A DNA stretch of 64,000 bases from Pseudomonas frederiksbergensis (GTDB lineage: Bacteria; Pseudomonadota; Gammaproteobacteria; Pseudomonadales; Pseudomonadaceae). The stretch is from the NCBI RefSeq assembly GCF_003732705.1, contig NZ_MOBR01000011.1, positions 23,337-87,336 on the forward strand. Reading direction: 5' to 3'. The position numbers were made by a program, and so were the translations under genes. The stretch's first letter is position 1. Every line of letters starts with the position of its first letter. The notes under the pieces were generated by a model. That model saw only the letters and a program-made list of their open reading frames with translations, was not told the origin of the DNA and did not search any database. Shown in pieces: positions 9,262 through 17,014 of this stretch.

Positions 9262-9320
9262 GACGGATGTGTTTTCGAGGAGGACGGGAAAGAATTTCCC
9301 AATCGAGCAGATAAAATTAT

Positions 9321-9352
9321 TTGACTTGCAAACGAGAATGATTATTATTGCA
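9321..9352 (+). promoter_or_regulatory. prrF promoter with overlapping Fur box
   Basis: TTGACT (9321-9326) and TATTAT (9343-9348), spaced 16 bp, form a sigma-70 promoter. The 19-bp stretch starting GAGAATGATTATTATT at 9334 overlaps the -10 element and matches the Fur consensus at about 13 of 19 positions. Fe-Fur bound there would block transcription in iron-replete cells. Confidence 0.85.
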
Positions 9353-9354
9353 TG

Positions 9355-9469
9355 CAGCTGGTCGCGAGATCAGTCGATGGACCAGAGGACCTTAGGTCGG
9401 TCTCCTGGACTATCTCCTCATCAGGCTAATCACGGTTTTTGACCCGGCTTTATGCCGGGTCTTTTTTTT
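9355..9469 (+). ncRNA. prrF: PrrF iron-responsive small RNA
   Basis: About 115 nt. It carries blocks I recognise from Pseudomonas PrrF RNAs: CTGGTCGCGAGATCAG near the 5' end, GGTCTCCTGGACTATCTCC and CATCAGGCTAATCACGG in the middle, and a rho-independent terminator starting GACCCGG. Known PrrF RNAs base-pair with mRNAs of non-essential iron proteins under iron limitation, with Hfq. The Fur-box promoter directly upstream fits this. Only one copy lies in the window. Whether it is the prrF1 or prrF2 equivalent cannot be told here. Confidence 0.92.
9441..9469 (+). terminator. prrF rho-independent terminator
   Basis: GACCCGGC, loop TTTAT, GCCGGGTC, then eight T residues: a perfect 8-bp stem and a strong T tract ending the prrF RNA. 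Confidence 0.95.
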
Positions 9470-9744
9470 GCCAGTTATTCTGGCTTTGGCTTCAGGCTAA
9501 TGAAGACTGTAGGTGCTGCGAATCCGATGGCCGGCATGATATCAAAAGAATATCTGTTGGCAAGAGAACCCCGGCAGCATTGGGCCAAACTAATCCAAAA
9601 TAGCACTTGAGAATCAATCCCACAGTCTCTAAGCTGCTTCGGCGTCAAGGAGGACGCCCCCCGCTTCACACCGCAATTTTCCCCCGATTCATTCCCGCCT
9701 TGCGTGTAAAGTAGCAGCCATAAAATCATAATCAGGAATCGACT

Positions 9745-10896
9745 ATGACCGTGGCTAAATCCTCTTTCGATATCAGCGCAAACTTCGACAGCGGCAACAT
9801 TGAAGTGCTGGACATCAGCAACCCGTTGCAAGCGCTTCTGGCGATCAAGCCAGACACCCGCAGCCAGCATTTCCAGTGGTTCCACTTCAAGGCAAGCGGT
9901 CTGCATGTCGGTCAAGAGCATTGGTTTCGCCTGAACAACGCCAGCAAATCCTCGTACAACAAAGCCTGGGACGGTTATCAGGCCGTGGCGTCCTACGATC
10001 ACGTCAACTGGTTCCGGGTGCCCACGATTTTCGAAGGCGACTGCCTGCGCTTCAGCCTCGAAGCCACGGCCACCCACGCCTGGTTTGCCTACTTCGAACC
10101 CTACAGCCGCGGTCGCCATGACTGGCTGATCGAGCAGGCGCTGACCAAGGCCGGCACTGAACTGCTGGCCACCGGCAAAAGCGTCGAGGGCCGCGACATT
10201 CAGTTACTGCGCAAAGGCAGTGGCGCCGAAGGTCAGCGTAAGGTCTGGATGATTGCGCAACAGCATCCGGGCGAGCACATGGCCGAGTGGTTCATGGAAG
10301 GCGTGATCGAACGCCTGGAAAAGCACGACGACCCTGTATTGAACAAACTCCTGGCCAGCGCCGACCTGTACCTGGTGCCGAACATGAACCCGGATGGTGC
10401 CTTCCACGGTCACCTGCGCACCAATGCCATGGGCCAGGACCTCAATCGCGCCTGGCAGAGCGCCAGCCAGGAAATCAGCCCGGAAGTCTTTTTTGTCCAG
10501 CAGCAGATGGAAAAATACGGCGTCGATTTGTTCCTCGACATCCATGGCGATGAAGAAATCCCCTACGTGTTCACCGCCGGTTGCGAAGGCAATCCGGGTT
10601 ATACGCCGCGGCTCGAGAAACTCGAAACCCACTTCCGCGATCATCTGAAGCATCTGACCAAAGACTTCCAGACCAAGTACGGCTACACCCGTGACCTGCC
10701 GGGTCAGGCCAATATGACCCTGGCCTGCAACAGCGTCGGCCAGAAGTTCGACTGCCTGTCGCTGACCCTGGAGATGCCGTTCAAAGACAACAACGATGCG
10801 CCGAATGCGCTGACGGGTTGGTCTGGCAAGCGTTCCAAGCAGTTGGGTAAAGATGTGCTGACGACCGTTGCGGAGATGGTTGATACGTTGCGCTAA
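9745..10896 (+). CDS. M14-family zinc carboxypeptidase (cytosolic carboxypeptidase type)
   Basis: This 383-residue protein has an N-terminal beta-sandwich domain (about residues 1-125, as in the CCP/Nna1 group) followed by an M14 metallocarboxypeptidase domain. The zinc ligands are His174 and Glu177 in HPGE and His267 in DIHGDEE; the catalytic glutamate is Glu343 in LTLEMPF. There is no signal peptide, so it should act in the cytoplasm. Eukaryotic relatives trim glutamates from protein tails, while the bacterial substrate is unknown. It stands alone, with its own promoter region after prrF, and converges on the HxlR gene. Confidence 0.9.
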   Translation: MTVAKSSFDISANFDSGNIEVLDISNPLQALLAIKPDTRSQHFQWFHFKASGLHVGQEHWFRLNNASKSSYNKAWDGYQAVASYDHVNWFRVPTIFEGDCLRFSLEATATHAWFAYFEPYSRGRHDWLIEQALTKAGTELLATGKSVEGRDIQLLRKGSGAEGQRKVWMIAQQHPGEHMAEWFMEGVIERLEKHDDPVLNKLLASADLYLVPNMNPDGAFHGHLRTNAMGQDLNRAWQSASQEISPEVFFVQQQMEKYGVDLFLDIHGDEEIPYVFTAGCEGNPGYTPRLEKLETHFRDHLKHLTKDFQTKYGYTRDLPGQANMTLACNSVGQKFDCLSLTLEMPFKDNNDAPNALTGWSGKRSKQLGKDVLTTVAEMVDTLR

Positions 10897-10901
10897 GATC
10901 A

Positions 10902-10944
10902 AAAGATCGCAGCCTTCGGCAGCTCCTGCGAAGGCGCGATCTTT
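10902..10944. terminator. Hairpin between convergent genes
   Basis: AAAGATCGC (10902-10910) and GCGATCTTT (10936-10944) pair, with an inner CCTTCG/CGAAGG stem. The 3' arm overlaps the stop codon of the convergent HxlR gene. The form resembles a common Pseudomonas intergenic palindrome and could terminate both transcripts. Confidence 0.6.
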
Positions 10945-11389
10945 ACTCAGCCGCCACCCGCACACAATCCTCCGGCCCCAACAACCGCCCATCCTCGGCG
11001 CGCAATTCCAACGGTCGCACCGGCCGCCCCTGCTCTCGATCAACCACCCGTGAATGTGCCTCCCCCGCCTCAAAGAAAAACGCCTCGCCCCACTGCCGCA
11101 ACCCGATGATCAGCGGAAACAGGCCTTTGCCCTTCGCCGTCAGCACGTACTCCTGATACGCACTGCCATCCGATGCCGGCACCAGATCAAAAATCCCGTG
11201 GGCCACCAATGTGCGCAATCGCGCCGAGAGAATGTTCTTGGCCATGCCCAGGTTGCGCTGAAACTCGCCGAACCGACGGATGCCATCGAACGCATCGCGC
11301 ACGATCAGCAACGACCACCAATCGCCGATGGCATCCAGTGACCGGGCGACCGGGCATTCGGCGCCTTCCATGCTTGTACGTTTAACCAT
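10943..11389 (-). CDS. HxlR-family transcriptional regulator
   Basis: This 148-residue winged-helix protein has the family pattern of an N-terminal cysteine (CPVARSLDAIGDWWSLLIVRDAF), then FGEFQRNLGMAKNILSARLRTLVAHGI. HxlR proteins often sense redox or electrophilic stress through that cysteine; the signal here is unknown. The start is placed at ATG 11389 (MVKRTSMEG). It is divergent from an MFS exporter, and an 18-bp inverted repeat pair lies in the shared gap, so it probably represses the exporter and itself. Confidence 0.88.
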   Translation of the reverse strand: MVKRTSMEGAECPVARSLDAIGDWWSLLIVRDAFDGIRRFGEFQRNLGMAKNILSARLRTLVAHGIFDLVPASDGSAYQEYVLTAKGKGLFPLIIGLRQWGEAFFFEAGEAHSRVVDREQGRPVRPLELRAEDGRLLGPEDCVRVAAE

Positions 11390-11412
11390 GATCGCGCTCG
11401 CAGACTGCAAAT

Positions 11413-11470
11413 GTGGTTGCAATATAAAACAAGCCTCCTTACCGTACAACTGGTTTTATCTTGAAACCAC
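11413..11470. promoter_or_regulatory. 18-bp inverted repeat, candidate HxlR operator
   Basis: GTGGTTGCAATATAAAAC (11413-11430) and GTTTTATCTTGAAACCAC (11453-11470) are inverted repeats matching at 16 of 18 positions. The spacer is 22 bp and the centres are 40 bp apart. The pair lies between the divergent HxlR and MFS genes. Each arm also has partial internal symmetry (GTTT...AAAC), as expected for one dimer per arm. Confidence 0.7.
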
Positions 11471-11482
11471 AAGGAGTCTGGC

Positions 11483-12709
11483 ATGAAGCCCAACCATTCT
11501 TTAAACAGCGGCGTGGTGTTGCTGTTCGCTGTCGCCTGCGGCCTGGCCGTCGGCAACGTGTATTACGCCCAACCGCTGCTCGATGCCATGGCCGACGCCT
11601 TTGCCATGAACCCGGCGACTATCGGCATCGTCGTCACCCTCACTCAGGTCGGTTACGGCGCGGGGCGGTTGTTGCTGGTGCCGCTCGGGGATCTGCTCAA
11701 CCGGCGGCGCCTGATCGTGACGCAAACGCTGTTGTCGGCCCTGGCGTTGCTGATGATCGCGTTCGCACAGAACAGCACCTGGCTGCTGATCGGCATGGCG
11801 TTGACCGGGTTGTTGGCGGTGGTGACGCAGGTGTTGGTGGCGTATGCGGCGACCCTGGCAATTCCGGAACAGCGCGGACGTGTGGTGGGTGTGGTCACCA
11901 GCGGCATTGTCGTCGGCATTTTGTTGGCTCGAACAGTCGCTGGCGGCATGGCGGATCTGGCCGGTTGGCGTTCGATCTATCTGTTATCGGCGGGGCTGAC
12001 CCTACTGATGGCGCTGCTGTTGTTTCGCGTGCTGCCCAAACATGAAGCGCCGCAACCCTCCCACACTTACACAGCGCTGATCGGCTCGGTCTTCACCTTG
12101 TTCAAGGAAGAACCGGTGCTGCGCCAACGAGCGATCCTCGCCCTGCTGACTTTCGCCAGCGCCATGGTGTTGTGGACGCCCATGGTGTTGCCCCTGAGCG
12201 CCCCGCCGCTGTCGTTGTCCCACACACAAATCGGACTGTTCGGACTGGCCGGCGCGGCGGGCGCACTCGCAGCGGCCCGCGCGGGTCATCTGGCTGATCG
12301 TGGTCTGGGTCAATGGACCAGTGGTTTATCGCTGTTGCTGATGCTGGCGTCGTGGCTGCCCATCGCCTTCACCCAATCTTCGTTGTGGGCGTTGTTGCTG
12401 GGGGTCATTACGCTGGATCTGGGTTTGCAGGCGGTGCACGTCACTAGCCAGAGCATGATCTACAGCGTGCGGCCTGAAGCGCAGAGTCGACTGACCGCCG
12501 GGTACATGCTGTTTTATTCAATAGGCAGTGCGCTGGGGTCGATTGGTTCGACGACGATGTATGCGTGGGGTGGGTGGATCGGTGTTTGCCTGTTGGGGGC
12601 CGGGATCAATGCTGTAGCGCTGATCTACTGGTGGCGAACACTGCCCGCCAAAACCCCCGAAGTCTGTGGGAGCGGGTTTGCTCGCGAAAGCGGTGTGTCA
12701 GAGACATAA
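11483..12709 (+). CDS. MFS transporter (drug-efflux-like)
   Basis: This 408-residue protein has 12 predicted membrane segments and the MFS signature PLGDLLNRRRLI between TM2 and TM3. It looks like a DHA1-type H+ antiporter exporting small molecules. The Shine-Dalgarno AAGGAG lies just before the ATG. Regulation is probably by the divergent HxlR protein. The last 14 residues, from CGSGFARESG to the stop, are encoded by a REP element that overlaps the 3' end, so the ancestral C-terminus was probably different. Confidence 0.88.
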   Translation: MKPNHSLNSGVVLLFAVACGLAVGNVYYAQPLLDAMADAFAMNPATIGIVVTLTQVGYGAGRLLLVPLGDLLNRRRLIVTQTLLSALALLMIAFAQNSTWLLIGMALTGLLAVVTQVLVAYAATLAIPEQRGRVVGVVTSGIVVGILLARTVAGGMADLAGWRSIYLLSAGLTLLMALLLFRVLPKHEAPQPSHTYTALIGSVFTLFKEEPVLRQRAILALLTFASAMVLWTPMVLPLSAPPLSLSHTQIGLFGLAGAAGALAAARAGHLADRGLGQWTSGLSLLLMLASWLPIAFTQSSLWALLLGVITLDLGLQAVHVTSQSMIYSVRPEAQSRLTAGYMLFYSIGSALGSIGSTTMYAWGGWIGVCLLGAGINAVALIYWWRTLPAKTPEVCGSGFARESGVSET

Positions 12710-12753
12710 ATACCGACTGACACGCCGCCTTCGCGAGCAAGCCCGCTCCCACA
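12664..12753. repeat. REPIN overlapping the MFS 3' end
   Basis: Inverted REP copies (CTGTGGGAGCGGGTTTGCTC ... GAGCAAGCCCGCTCCCACA) lie here. The left copy is translated as the C-terminal tail of the MFS protein and supplies its stop codon. Confidence 0.9.
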
Positions 12754-12774
12754 TGGGATCCTGCTGACTCAAAC

Positions 12775-13320
12775 TCAACCGCGATCCTTACCCCGCAACA
12801 TGCTGTCCAGCACATCATCGCGACGCACCCAGCCATGAAACAACGCCGCCGCCAGATGCAGCAGCACCGTCAGGAACAACAGATACGCCAGATACCCGTG
12901 AGCCTTGCGCAGTACCGCAAACACCTGCGCATTGGCCGGCACAATCGATGGCAGCTGCAACGAACTGCTGAGCATCACCGGGTCGCCCGCCGCCGAAATC
13001 ATCGCCCAGCCCAGCAGCGGCAAAATCAGCATCAGCGCATACAGCAAGACATGGGACGCCTTGGCCGCCAGCACCTGCCAACCTGGCAGGTCTGCCGGCA
13101 GCGGCGGTTGCTGCGTGGAAAAACGCACAACCAGGCGCACGATCACCAACAGCAAAATCGCAATACCCAAAGGTTTGTGCAGGTGAATCAGCCACTCATG
13201 GCGCTCGGACACCGAAGCCACCATGCCCGCGCCGATAAACAGCATCGCGATGACCATCAATGCCATCAGCCAGTGCAGCAGGCGCGCCAGCGGGACGAAA
13301 TGCTTGGGTTGGGCGCTCAT
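12775..13320 (-). CDS. Cytochrome b561
   Basis: This 181-residue four-helix membrane cytochrome of the YceJ/CybB group has histidines suited to bind two hemes (LLHWLMALM, HLHKPLGIA, HVLLYALM, KAHGYLAYLLFLTVLLHLAAALFHG). It probably transfers electrons between the quinone pool and a periplasmic partner. Its ATG overlaps the stop of the catalase-family gene by four bases (ATGA). The two are therefore one operon, and b561 may supply or accept electrons for that peroxidase (inference). Confidence 0.9.
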   Translation of the reverse strand: MSAQPKHFVPLARLLHWLMALMVIAMLFIGAGMVASVSERHEWLIHLHKPLGIAILLLVIVRLVVRFSTQQPPLPADLPGWQVLAAKASHVLLYALMLILPLLGWAMISAAGDPVMLSSSLQLPSIVPANAQVFAVLRKAHGYLAYLLFLTVLLHLAAALFHGWVRRDDVLDSMLRGKDRG

Positions 13321-14402
13321 TGTTGAGCCTCCTGTTTGGCGGCGGGCAACTGATTGACTTCGCTGGTGCGACGCAGATAGGAACTGGCGTAACCGGCGGA
13401 ACGCGCGGCGAGCAGCGGGTCGTCGGAACCTTCGATCCCGGCCGGCAATACCAGCGGGTCGTAGTTAATGTCGCGGCACTCACCGTTCAATTGCGGCTGG
13501 GTCGCTTCCAGCACCAAAGTCCCGGCATTCAGCACTTTTCGGCCATCGGGCCAAGCCTTGCTGGCGTCATTCACCGGGTCACCGGGGTTGGCCAGGATGA
13601 TATTCAACTGCCAGCGCAGGGGCCCTGCGGAAATCCGCTGCACCAGGTCTTTCTCAAGGAAATCCCCTCCTTCAGGCGCTGTGGCTCCCGCCGCGTCCTT
13701 GACCACCGGCACCATGCTCCAACGCACGGCCTGCTTCTGACCGGATGCATTCACCAGGTAAAACGCGTTGACGCTGTTGTAGGTTTCCGTCACGTAACTG
13801 GCCGACGGTTTAGCGGTTTTGATCCAGGCCAGGAACGGCCCGGCTTCTGGATGCGAACCAAAAAATGCTGGAACGGCAGCAGGATTGGGTTTGCCCGTGG
13901 CCGGATCCGGCGATTGCGCCTGCTGCAACTGATAGAACGCCTCGGGCGTGCCCACCGGGAACACCGGCATGCTGTTCATCCCGGTACGCCACTGCTGACC
14001 GTTGGCCTGGGTGAAGCGCAACGCCATGCTGCGGATCGGCACCGCACTGTCCGGTGCGTAAGGATTGCCGGCCGGCAGTGCGAAACGTCCTACCACCGGG
14101 GTCTGCGCCTCATTGAATACCTGGGCGCTGGAATAACTGCGCGCCTCGCCACTGCTCTCGAAATGCCCGATCACGCACACGCCTTTGGAGTGGTTACGCC
14201 GGAACCCCGGGTGCACGCCGTTGTTGGTTTCCAACACATTGATCAGTTTTTTCGGCGTCAGGCGTTGTGGGTCAAAGGTGCCATTGACGTAGGCAAAAGC
14301 CCCGGCCACTGCCGCGACGATGACCGCGATGCCGGCCAGGCGCGCTGTCAGGCTGGCGGTACTCAGCGGCGGCCGGTTGGGCGGTGTTGAGCTATCTACC
14401 AT
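13317..14402 (-). CDS. Catalase-family peroxidase (SrpA-like), membrane-anchored or secreted
   Basis: This 361-residue small heme catalase-family protein is shorter than classical catalases (about 480 or more). An N-terminal hydrophobic segment (residues 20-38) should export or anchor it, placing the heme domain in the periplasm. The distal catalytic histidine is His71 in RRNHSKG. The ATG at 14402 follows GGAG (CTGGAGTCTTTCATGG); in-frame upstream starts exist at 14420 and 14429. It is transcribed from an ECF-type promoter that mirrors the promoter of the adjacent sigma factor gene, and is translationally coupled to cytochrome b561. Confidence 0.9.
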   Translation of the reverse strand: MVDSSTPPNRPPLSTASLTARLAGIAVIVAAVAGAFAYVNGTFDPQRLTPKKLINVLETNNGVHPGFRRNHSKGVCVIGHFESSGEARSYSSAQVFNEAQTPVVGRFALPAGNPYAPDSAVPIRSMALRFTQANGQQWRTGMNSMPVFPVGTPEAFYQLQQAQSPDPATGKPNPAAVPAFFGSHPEAGPFLAWIKTAKPSASYVTETYNSVNAFYLVNASGQKQAVRWSMVPVVKDAAGATAPEGGDFLEKDLVQRISAGPLRWQLNIILANPGDPVNDASKAWPDGRKVLNAGTLVLEATQPQLNGECRDINYDPLVLPAGIEGSDDPLLAARSAGYASSYLRRTSEVNQLPAAKQEAQQ

Positions 14403-14446
14403 GAAAGACTCCAGGGCCATCGGCCACAAGTGAGAAGAACCAAGCA

Positions 14447-14471
14447 GACGCGCCCCAAACCGGTTTATTCC
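14447..14471 (-). promoter_or_regulatory. ECF-type promoter of the catalase-b561 operon
   Basis: On the minus strand GGAATAA (14471-14465) is followed after 14 bp by CGTC (14450-14447), about 45 bp before the catalase ATG. The elements and spacing are the same as in the divergent promoter at 14500-14524. Confidence 0.8.
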
Positions 14472-14499
14472 ATCGCTCCGTATTTATTTTTACGGACGT

Positions 14500-14524
14500 G
14501 GAATAACCTCGCATGCCGGGCGTC
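14500..14524 (+). promoter_or_regulatory. ECF-type promoter of the sigma/anti-sigma operon
   Basis: GGAATAA (14500-14506), a 14-bp spacer and CGTC (14521-14524). Transcription should start near 14530, which favours the ATG at 14559 over the GTG at 14541 as the sigma-factor start. The promoter is expected to be autoregulatory. A TCCGTA/TACGGA hairpin with an AT-rich loop (14477-14496) lies between the two divergent -35 elements. Confidence 0.8.
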
Positions 14525-14558
14525 TTCCTAGTCCAGCGTAGTGACTACTCAGAAACTC

Positions 14559-15065
14559 ATGAACGATATCGACGAACAACTGAGAGAAATCATTCCCAGA
14601 TTGCGCAGGTTCGCAGTGTCGCTCACGCGCAACCCCAGCAGCGCCGACGATTTGGTCCAGGCCAGCCTCGAGCGGGCGCTGTCGAGTTGGAGCGACAAAC
14701 GCCCCGACGGCGACCTGCGCGCCTGGCTGTTTTCGATCCTGTATCGGCAGTTTCTCGACGCTCACCGGCGCTCCCGGCGGTATGCGCGGATGCTCGAATT
14801 CTTTACCGGGCGTGACGATGCGCAGCCGTCCGCCGAGCGCACGGTAATCGCGCAAACCACCCTGCAAGCCTTCGATCAGCTCAACACCGAACAGCGCGCC
14901 TTGCTGCTGTGGGTGTCGGTGGAAGGCCTGACCTATAAAGAGGTCGCCGAGATTCTCGGCGTCCCGACGGGCACCGTGATGTCTCGCCTGTCCCGCGCCC
15001 GCCAGGCCTTGCGCGAACTCAGCGACGGCGAAATCAGCCGCCCTTCCCTGCGGAGACTCAAATGA
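14559..15065 (+). CDS. ECF RNA polymerase sigma factor
   Basis: This 168-residue sigma factor has only regions 2 (about residues 8-75, SADDLVQASLERALSSW and RAWLFSILYRQFLDAHRR) and 4 (about 105-155, TYKEVAEILGVPTGTVMSRLSRAR). It should recognise the GGAATAA-N14-CGTC promoters found on both sides of this locus. The start is not firm: no clear Shine-Dalgarno precedes either ATG 14559 or GTG 14541. The stop overlaps the anti-sigma start (ATGA). The specific ECF group is not assigned. Confidence 0.9.
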   Translation: MNDIDEQLREIIPRLRRFAVSLTRNPSSADDLVQASLERALSSWSDKRPDGDLRAWLFSILYRQFLDAHRRSRRYARMLEFFTGRDDAQPSAERTVIAQTTLQAFDQLNTEQRALLLWVSVEGLTYKEVAEILGVPTGTVMSRLSRARQALRELSDGEISRPSLRRLK

Positions 15066-15814
15066 TCAGCATGCCCCCAAGCGAGCGTGACCTGCACGCC
15101 TACGTCGATCACCAGCTCAGCGATGCGGACCGACGTCTGGTGGAGACTTTTCTGGCCACTAACGCCGACATTTGCGCGCAGGTGCGCGCCTGGCAACAGG
15201 ACGCCCAACAACTGCGCGCGGCCCTTGGCGGAGCCTTGCAGCAACCGGCCAACCCGGAACTCGATCCGGCGCTGATTCGCCAGCGCCTGAAACGTCAGTC
15301 CCGGCGGCATCTGGCCAGCGCGGCGGTGTTGTTGATCGCGGTCAGCGTGGGCGGGATCAGTGGCTGGCAGGCGCGGGAGATGACCCTGCTCAGCACTCAG
15401 GCGCCGATGGCCGATGCCATGCAGGCGTACCGGTTGTTCGCTCAGCAAGGCATGTTGCCGGCGGACTACAAGGTCAGCGACGACGGCGACATACAGGGTT
15501 GGCTGGACCGCTACTTCACCCAAGCCCATCGCCTGCCGGATCTGGCGGGGGCCGGTTTCAAACCGGTCAGCGGACGTTTGCTCAGCACCGAGCAAGGGCC
15601 GGCGGCGATGGTGGTTTATGAAGATCAGGGCGGGCACAAGATCAGCTTCTACGTGCGCCCGCCCGGCCCGAAAAACTACCTGCTGCCACGGGGCAGTCGC
15701 AGCGATGGTGAGTTGCAGGCCGAGTATTGGTCGGGCGCCGGGTACAACTATGCGATGGTCAGCCCGAGTGATACGGCAGCGGCGCGGATGCTCAAGCAAA
15801 CCGCACAGTTTTAG
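15062..15814 (+). CDS. Transmembrane anti-sigma factor
   Basis: This 250-residue protein has an N-terminal cytoplasmic domain resembling anti-sigma zinc-finger folds (SERDLHAYVDHQLSDADRRLVE). The His-Cys-Cys zinc motif is not complete. A single membrane helix follows (about residues 80-100, LASAAVLLIAVSVGGISGW), and then a periplasmic domain of about 145 residues. Its start codon overlaps the sigma gene stop. It should hold the sigma factor inactive until a periplasmic, probably oxidative, signal is sensed. Confidence 0.88.
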   Translation: MISMPPSERDLHAYVDHQLSDADRRLVETFLATNADICAQVRAWQQDAQQLRAALGGALQQPANPELDPALIRQRLKRQSRRHLASAAVLLIAVSVGGISGWQAREMTLLSTQAPMADAMQAYRLFAQQGMLPADYKVSDDGDIQGWLDRYFTQAHRLPDLAGAGFKPVSGRLLSTEQGPAAMVVYEDQGGHKISFYVRPPGPKNYLLPRGSRSDGELQAEYWSGAGYNYAMVSPSDTAAARMLKQTAQF

Positions 15815-15819
15815 CCGAG

Positions 15820-15934
15820 CGATCGTTCCCACGCTCTGCGTGGGAATGCCTCAAGGGACGCTCCGCGTTCCAGCTCCGGCAAGGGACGCGGAGCGTCCCG
15901 GGCTGCATTCCCACGCGGAGCGTGGGAACGATCA
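15820..15934. repeat. Palindromic repeat of the CGTTCCCACGCTCCGCGTGGG type
   Basis: Nested inverted repeats: ATCGTTCCCACGC...GCGTGGGAACGAT outside and GGACGCTCC/GGAGCGTCC inside. The family is distinct from the GAGCTTGCTCGCGA REPs and recurs at 33806. It reaches the stop codon of the iclR-family gene. Confidence 0.85.
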
Positions 15935-16771
15935 TCAGGCCTGACCGAAAACTTGGGAGGGCCTGCGCAATAACGGATCAAACGGATTAATCCGTGGCCC
16001 GATCAGCGCCGCCTCACGCTTTAGCATCTCCACCACCGTCGGCAACCTATCCGGCCCCAAGCGATCGCTGACGGTGGCCACACTCAACGCCGCCACCGCC
16101 CGCCCGTCACGATCCAGAATCGGCACCGCCACCCCGGCCATGCCCTGCAACACCCCCGTGTTCCGTCCGGCATACCCCAACGCTCGCACGTTATCGACTT
16201 CCGAGCGCAGGAACACTTCGTCATACAAATGGAAGTCCTTGAGCCGCGGCAGGTTGTAGTGAATCACCGTGTCCCGCTCTTCTTCCGGCAGAAACGCCAG
16301 GATCGCCAGACTCCCTTGCCCGACGCCCAGCGCCACCCGCCCGCCGATATCGCCAGTAAAGGTACGAATCGGAAACGGCCCTTCGCTACGATCCAGGCAG
16401 ATTGCATCAAAGCCACTGCGCGCCAGCAGAAACAACGAATCCCCCAACGACGCCGACAGCCGCAACAGCGCCGGTCGCGCCAGTTCCCGCAGGTTGCCGG
16501 TGTTCCCCGCCCGCGCCGCCAGGGCGAAGAAATCCAGGCTCAGGCGATAGCGTTTACTGCGTGCATCCTGCTCGACCATGCCTTCGTCCATCAGGCTGCG
16601 CAGCAAACGATGCGTCGTCGGTTGCGACAAACCAATGCGCTGGGCCAGTTGCGTCACACGCTCACCGCCCTCGACCGTATCACCGAGGCTGCGCAGCACC
16701 GCAAACAGCCGGGAGACGGCGCCGACACCGACTTCATTTTTGTTTTCATTCCGCTCAGTGGAATCAGACAT
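15935..16771 (-). CDS. IclR-family transcriptional regulator
   Basis: This 278-residue protein has an N-terminal winged helix (about residues 18-80, VTQLAQRIGLSQPTTHRLLRSL) and a C-terminal IclR effector-binding domain with GVLQGMAGVAVPILDRDGR. It is divergent from the ABC transporter/dehydrogenase operon and is its likely regulator. An inverted repeat (TCACTGAA/TTCAGTGA) lies just upstream of its own start. The inducer is probably the transported compound, which is unknown. Confidence 0.9.
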   Translation of the reverse strand: MSDSTERNENKNEVGVGAVSRLFAVLRSLGDTVEGGERVTQLAQRIGLSQPTTHRLLRSLMDEGMVEQDARSKRYRLSLDFFALAARAGNTGNLRELARPALLRLSASLGDSLFLLARSGFDAICLDRSEGPFPIRTFTGDIGGRVALGVGQGSLAILAFLPEEERDTVIHYNLPRLKDFHLYDEVFLRSEVDNVRALGYAGRNTGVLQGMAGVAVPILDRDGRAVAALSVATVSDRLGPDRLPTVVEMLKREAALIGPRINPFDPLLRRPSQVFGQA

Positions 16772-16795
16772 GGGTTTTCTCGATGAAAAATTTAC

Positions 16796-16833
16796 TCACT
16801 GAATGAAACTGAAAATAGTCATCGCTTCAGTGA
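16796..16833. promoter_or_regulatory. Inverted repeat, candidate IclR operator
   Basis: TCACTGAA (16796-16803) and TTCAGTGA (16826-16833) are perfect inverted 8-mers with centres 30 bp apart. They lie 25 bp upstream of the IclR start and about 180 bp before the divergent ABC operon. The remaining 180 bp show no other repeat I can identify. Confidence 0.45.
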
Positions 16834-17014
16834 AATAGGCCATTGAGCCCATCCTATTCTTCGTCCTACTCTGCGTCCATACAGGGGCGATTCGAACAAC
16901 AGCGGCAGCCGACCCACGTCGAGCGCCAACGCACCCCGCATCATCCTTTCGTATCTGCCCATACAAAAAAGCGCGACCCCGGCCGCGCATAACAATCTCA
17001 GGTGGAGCGCAGCT

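Noticed and set aside
9242..9442. Plus-strand frame across the prrF RNA
   Set aside because: It reads through the prrF promoter, Fur box and RNA body, which explain the sequence much better.
9475..9729. Minus-strand frame of about 84 codons between prrF and the M14 gene
   Set aside because: The N-terminus is hydrophobic, but there is no Shine-Dalgarno, the region should hold the M14 promoter, and nothing in the protein is familiar.
15820..15934. Transposon end or attachment site
   Set aside because: The same nested palindrome recurs at 33806 without any transposase or target duplication; it is a dispersed intergenic repeat.
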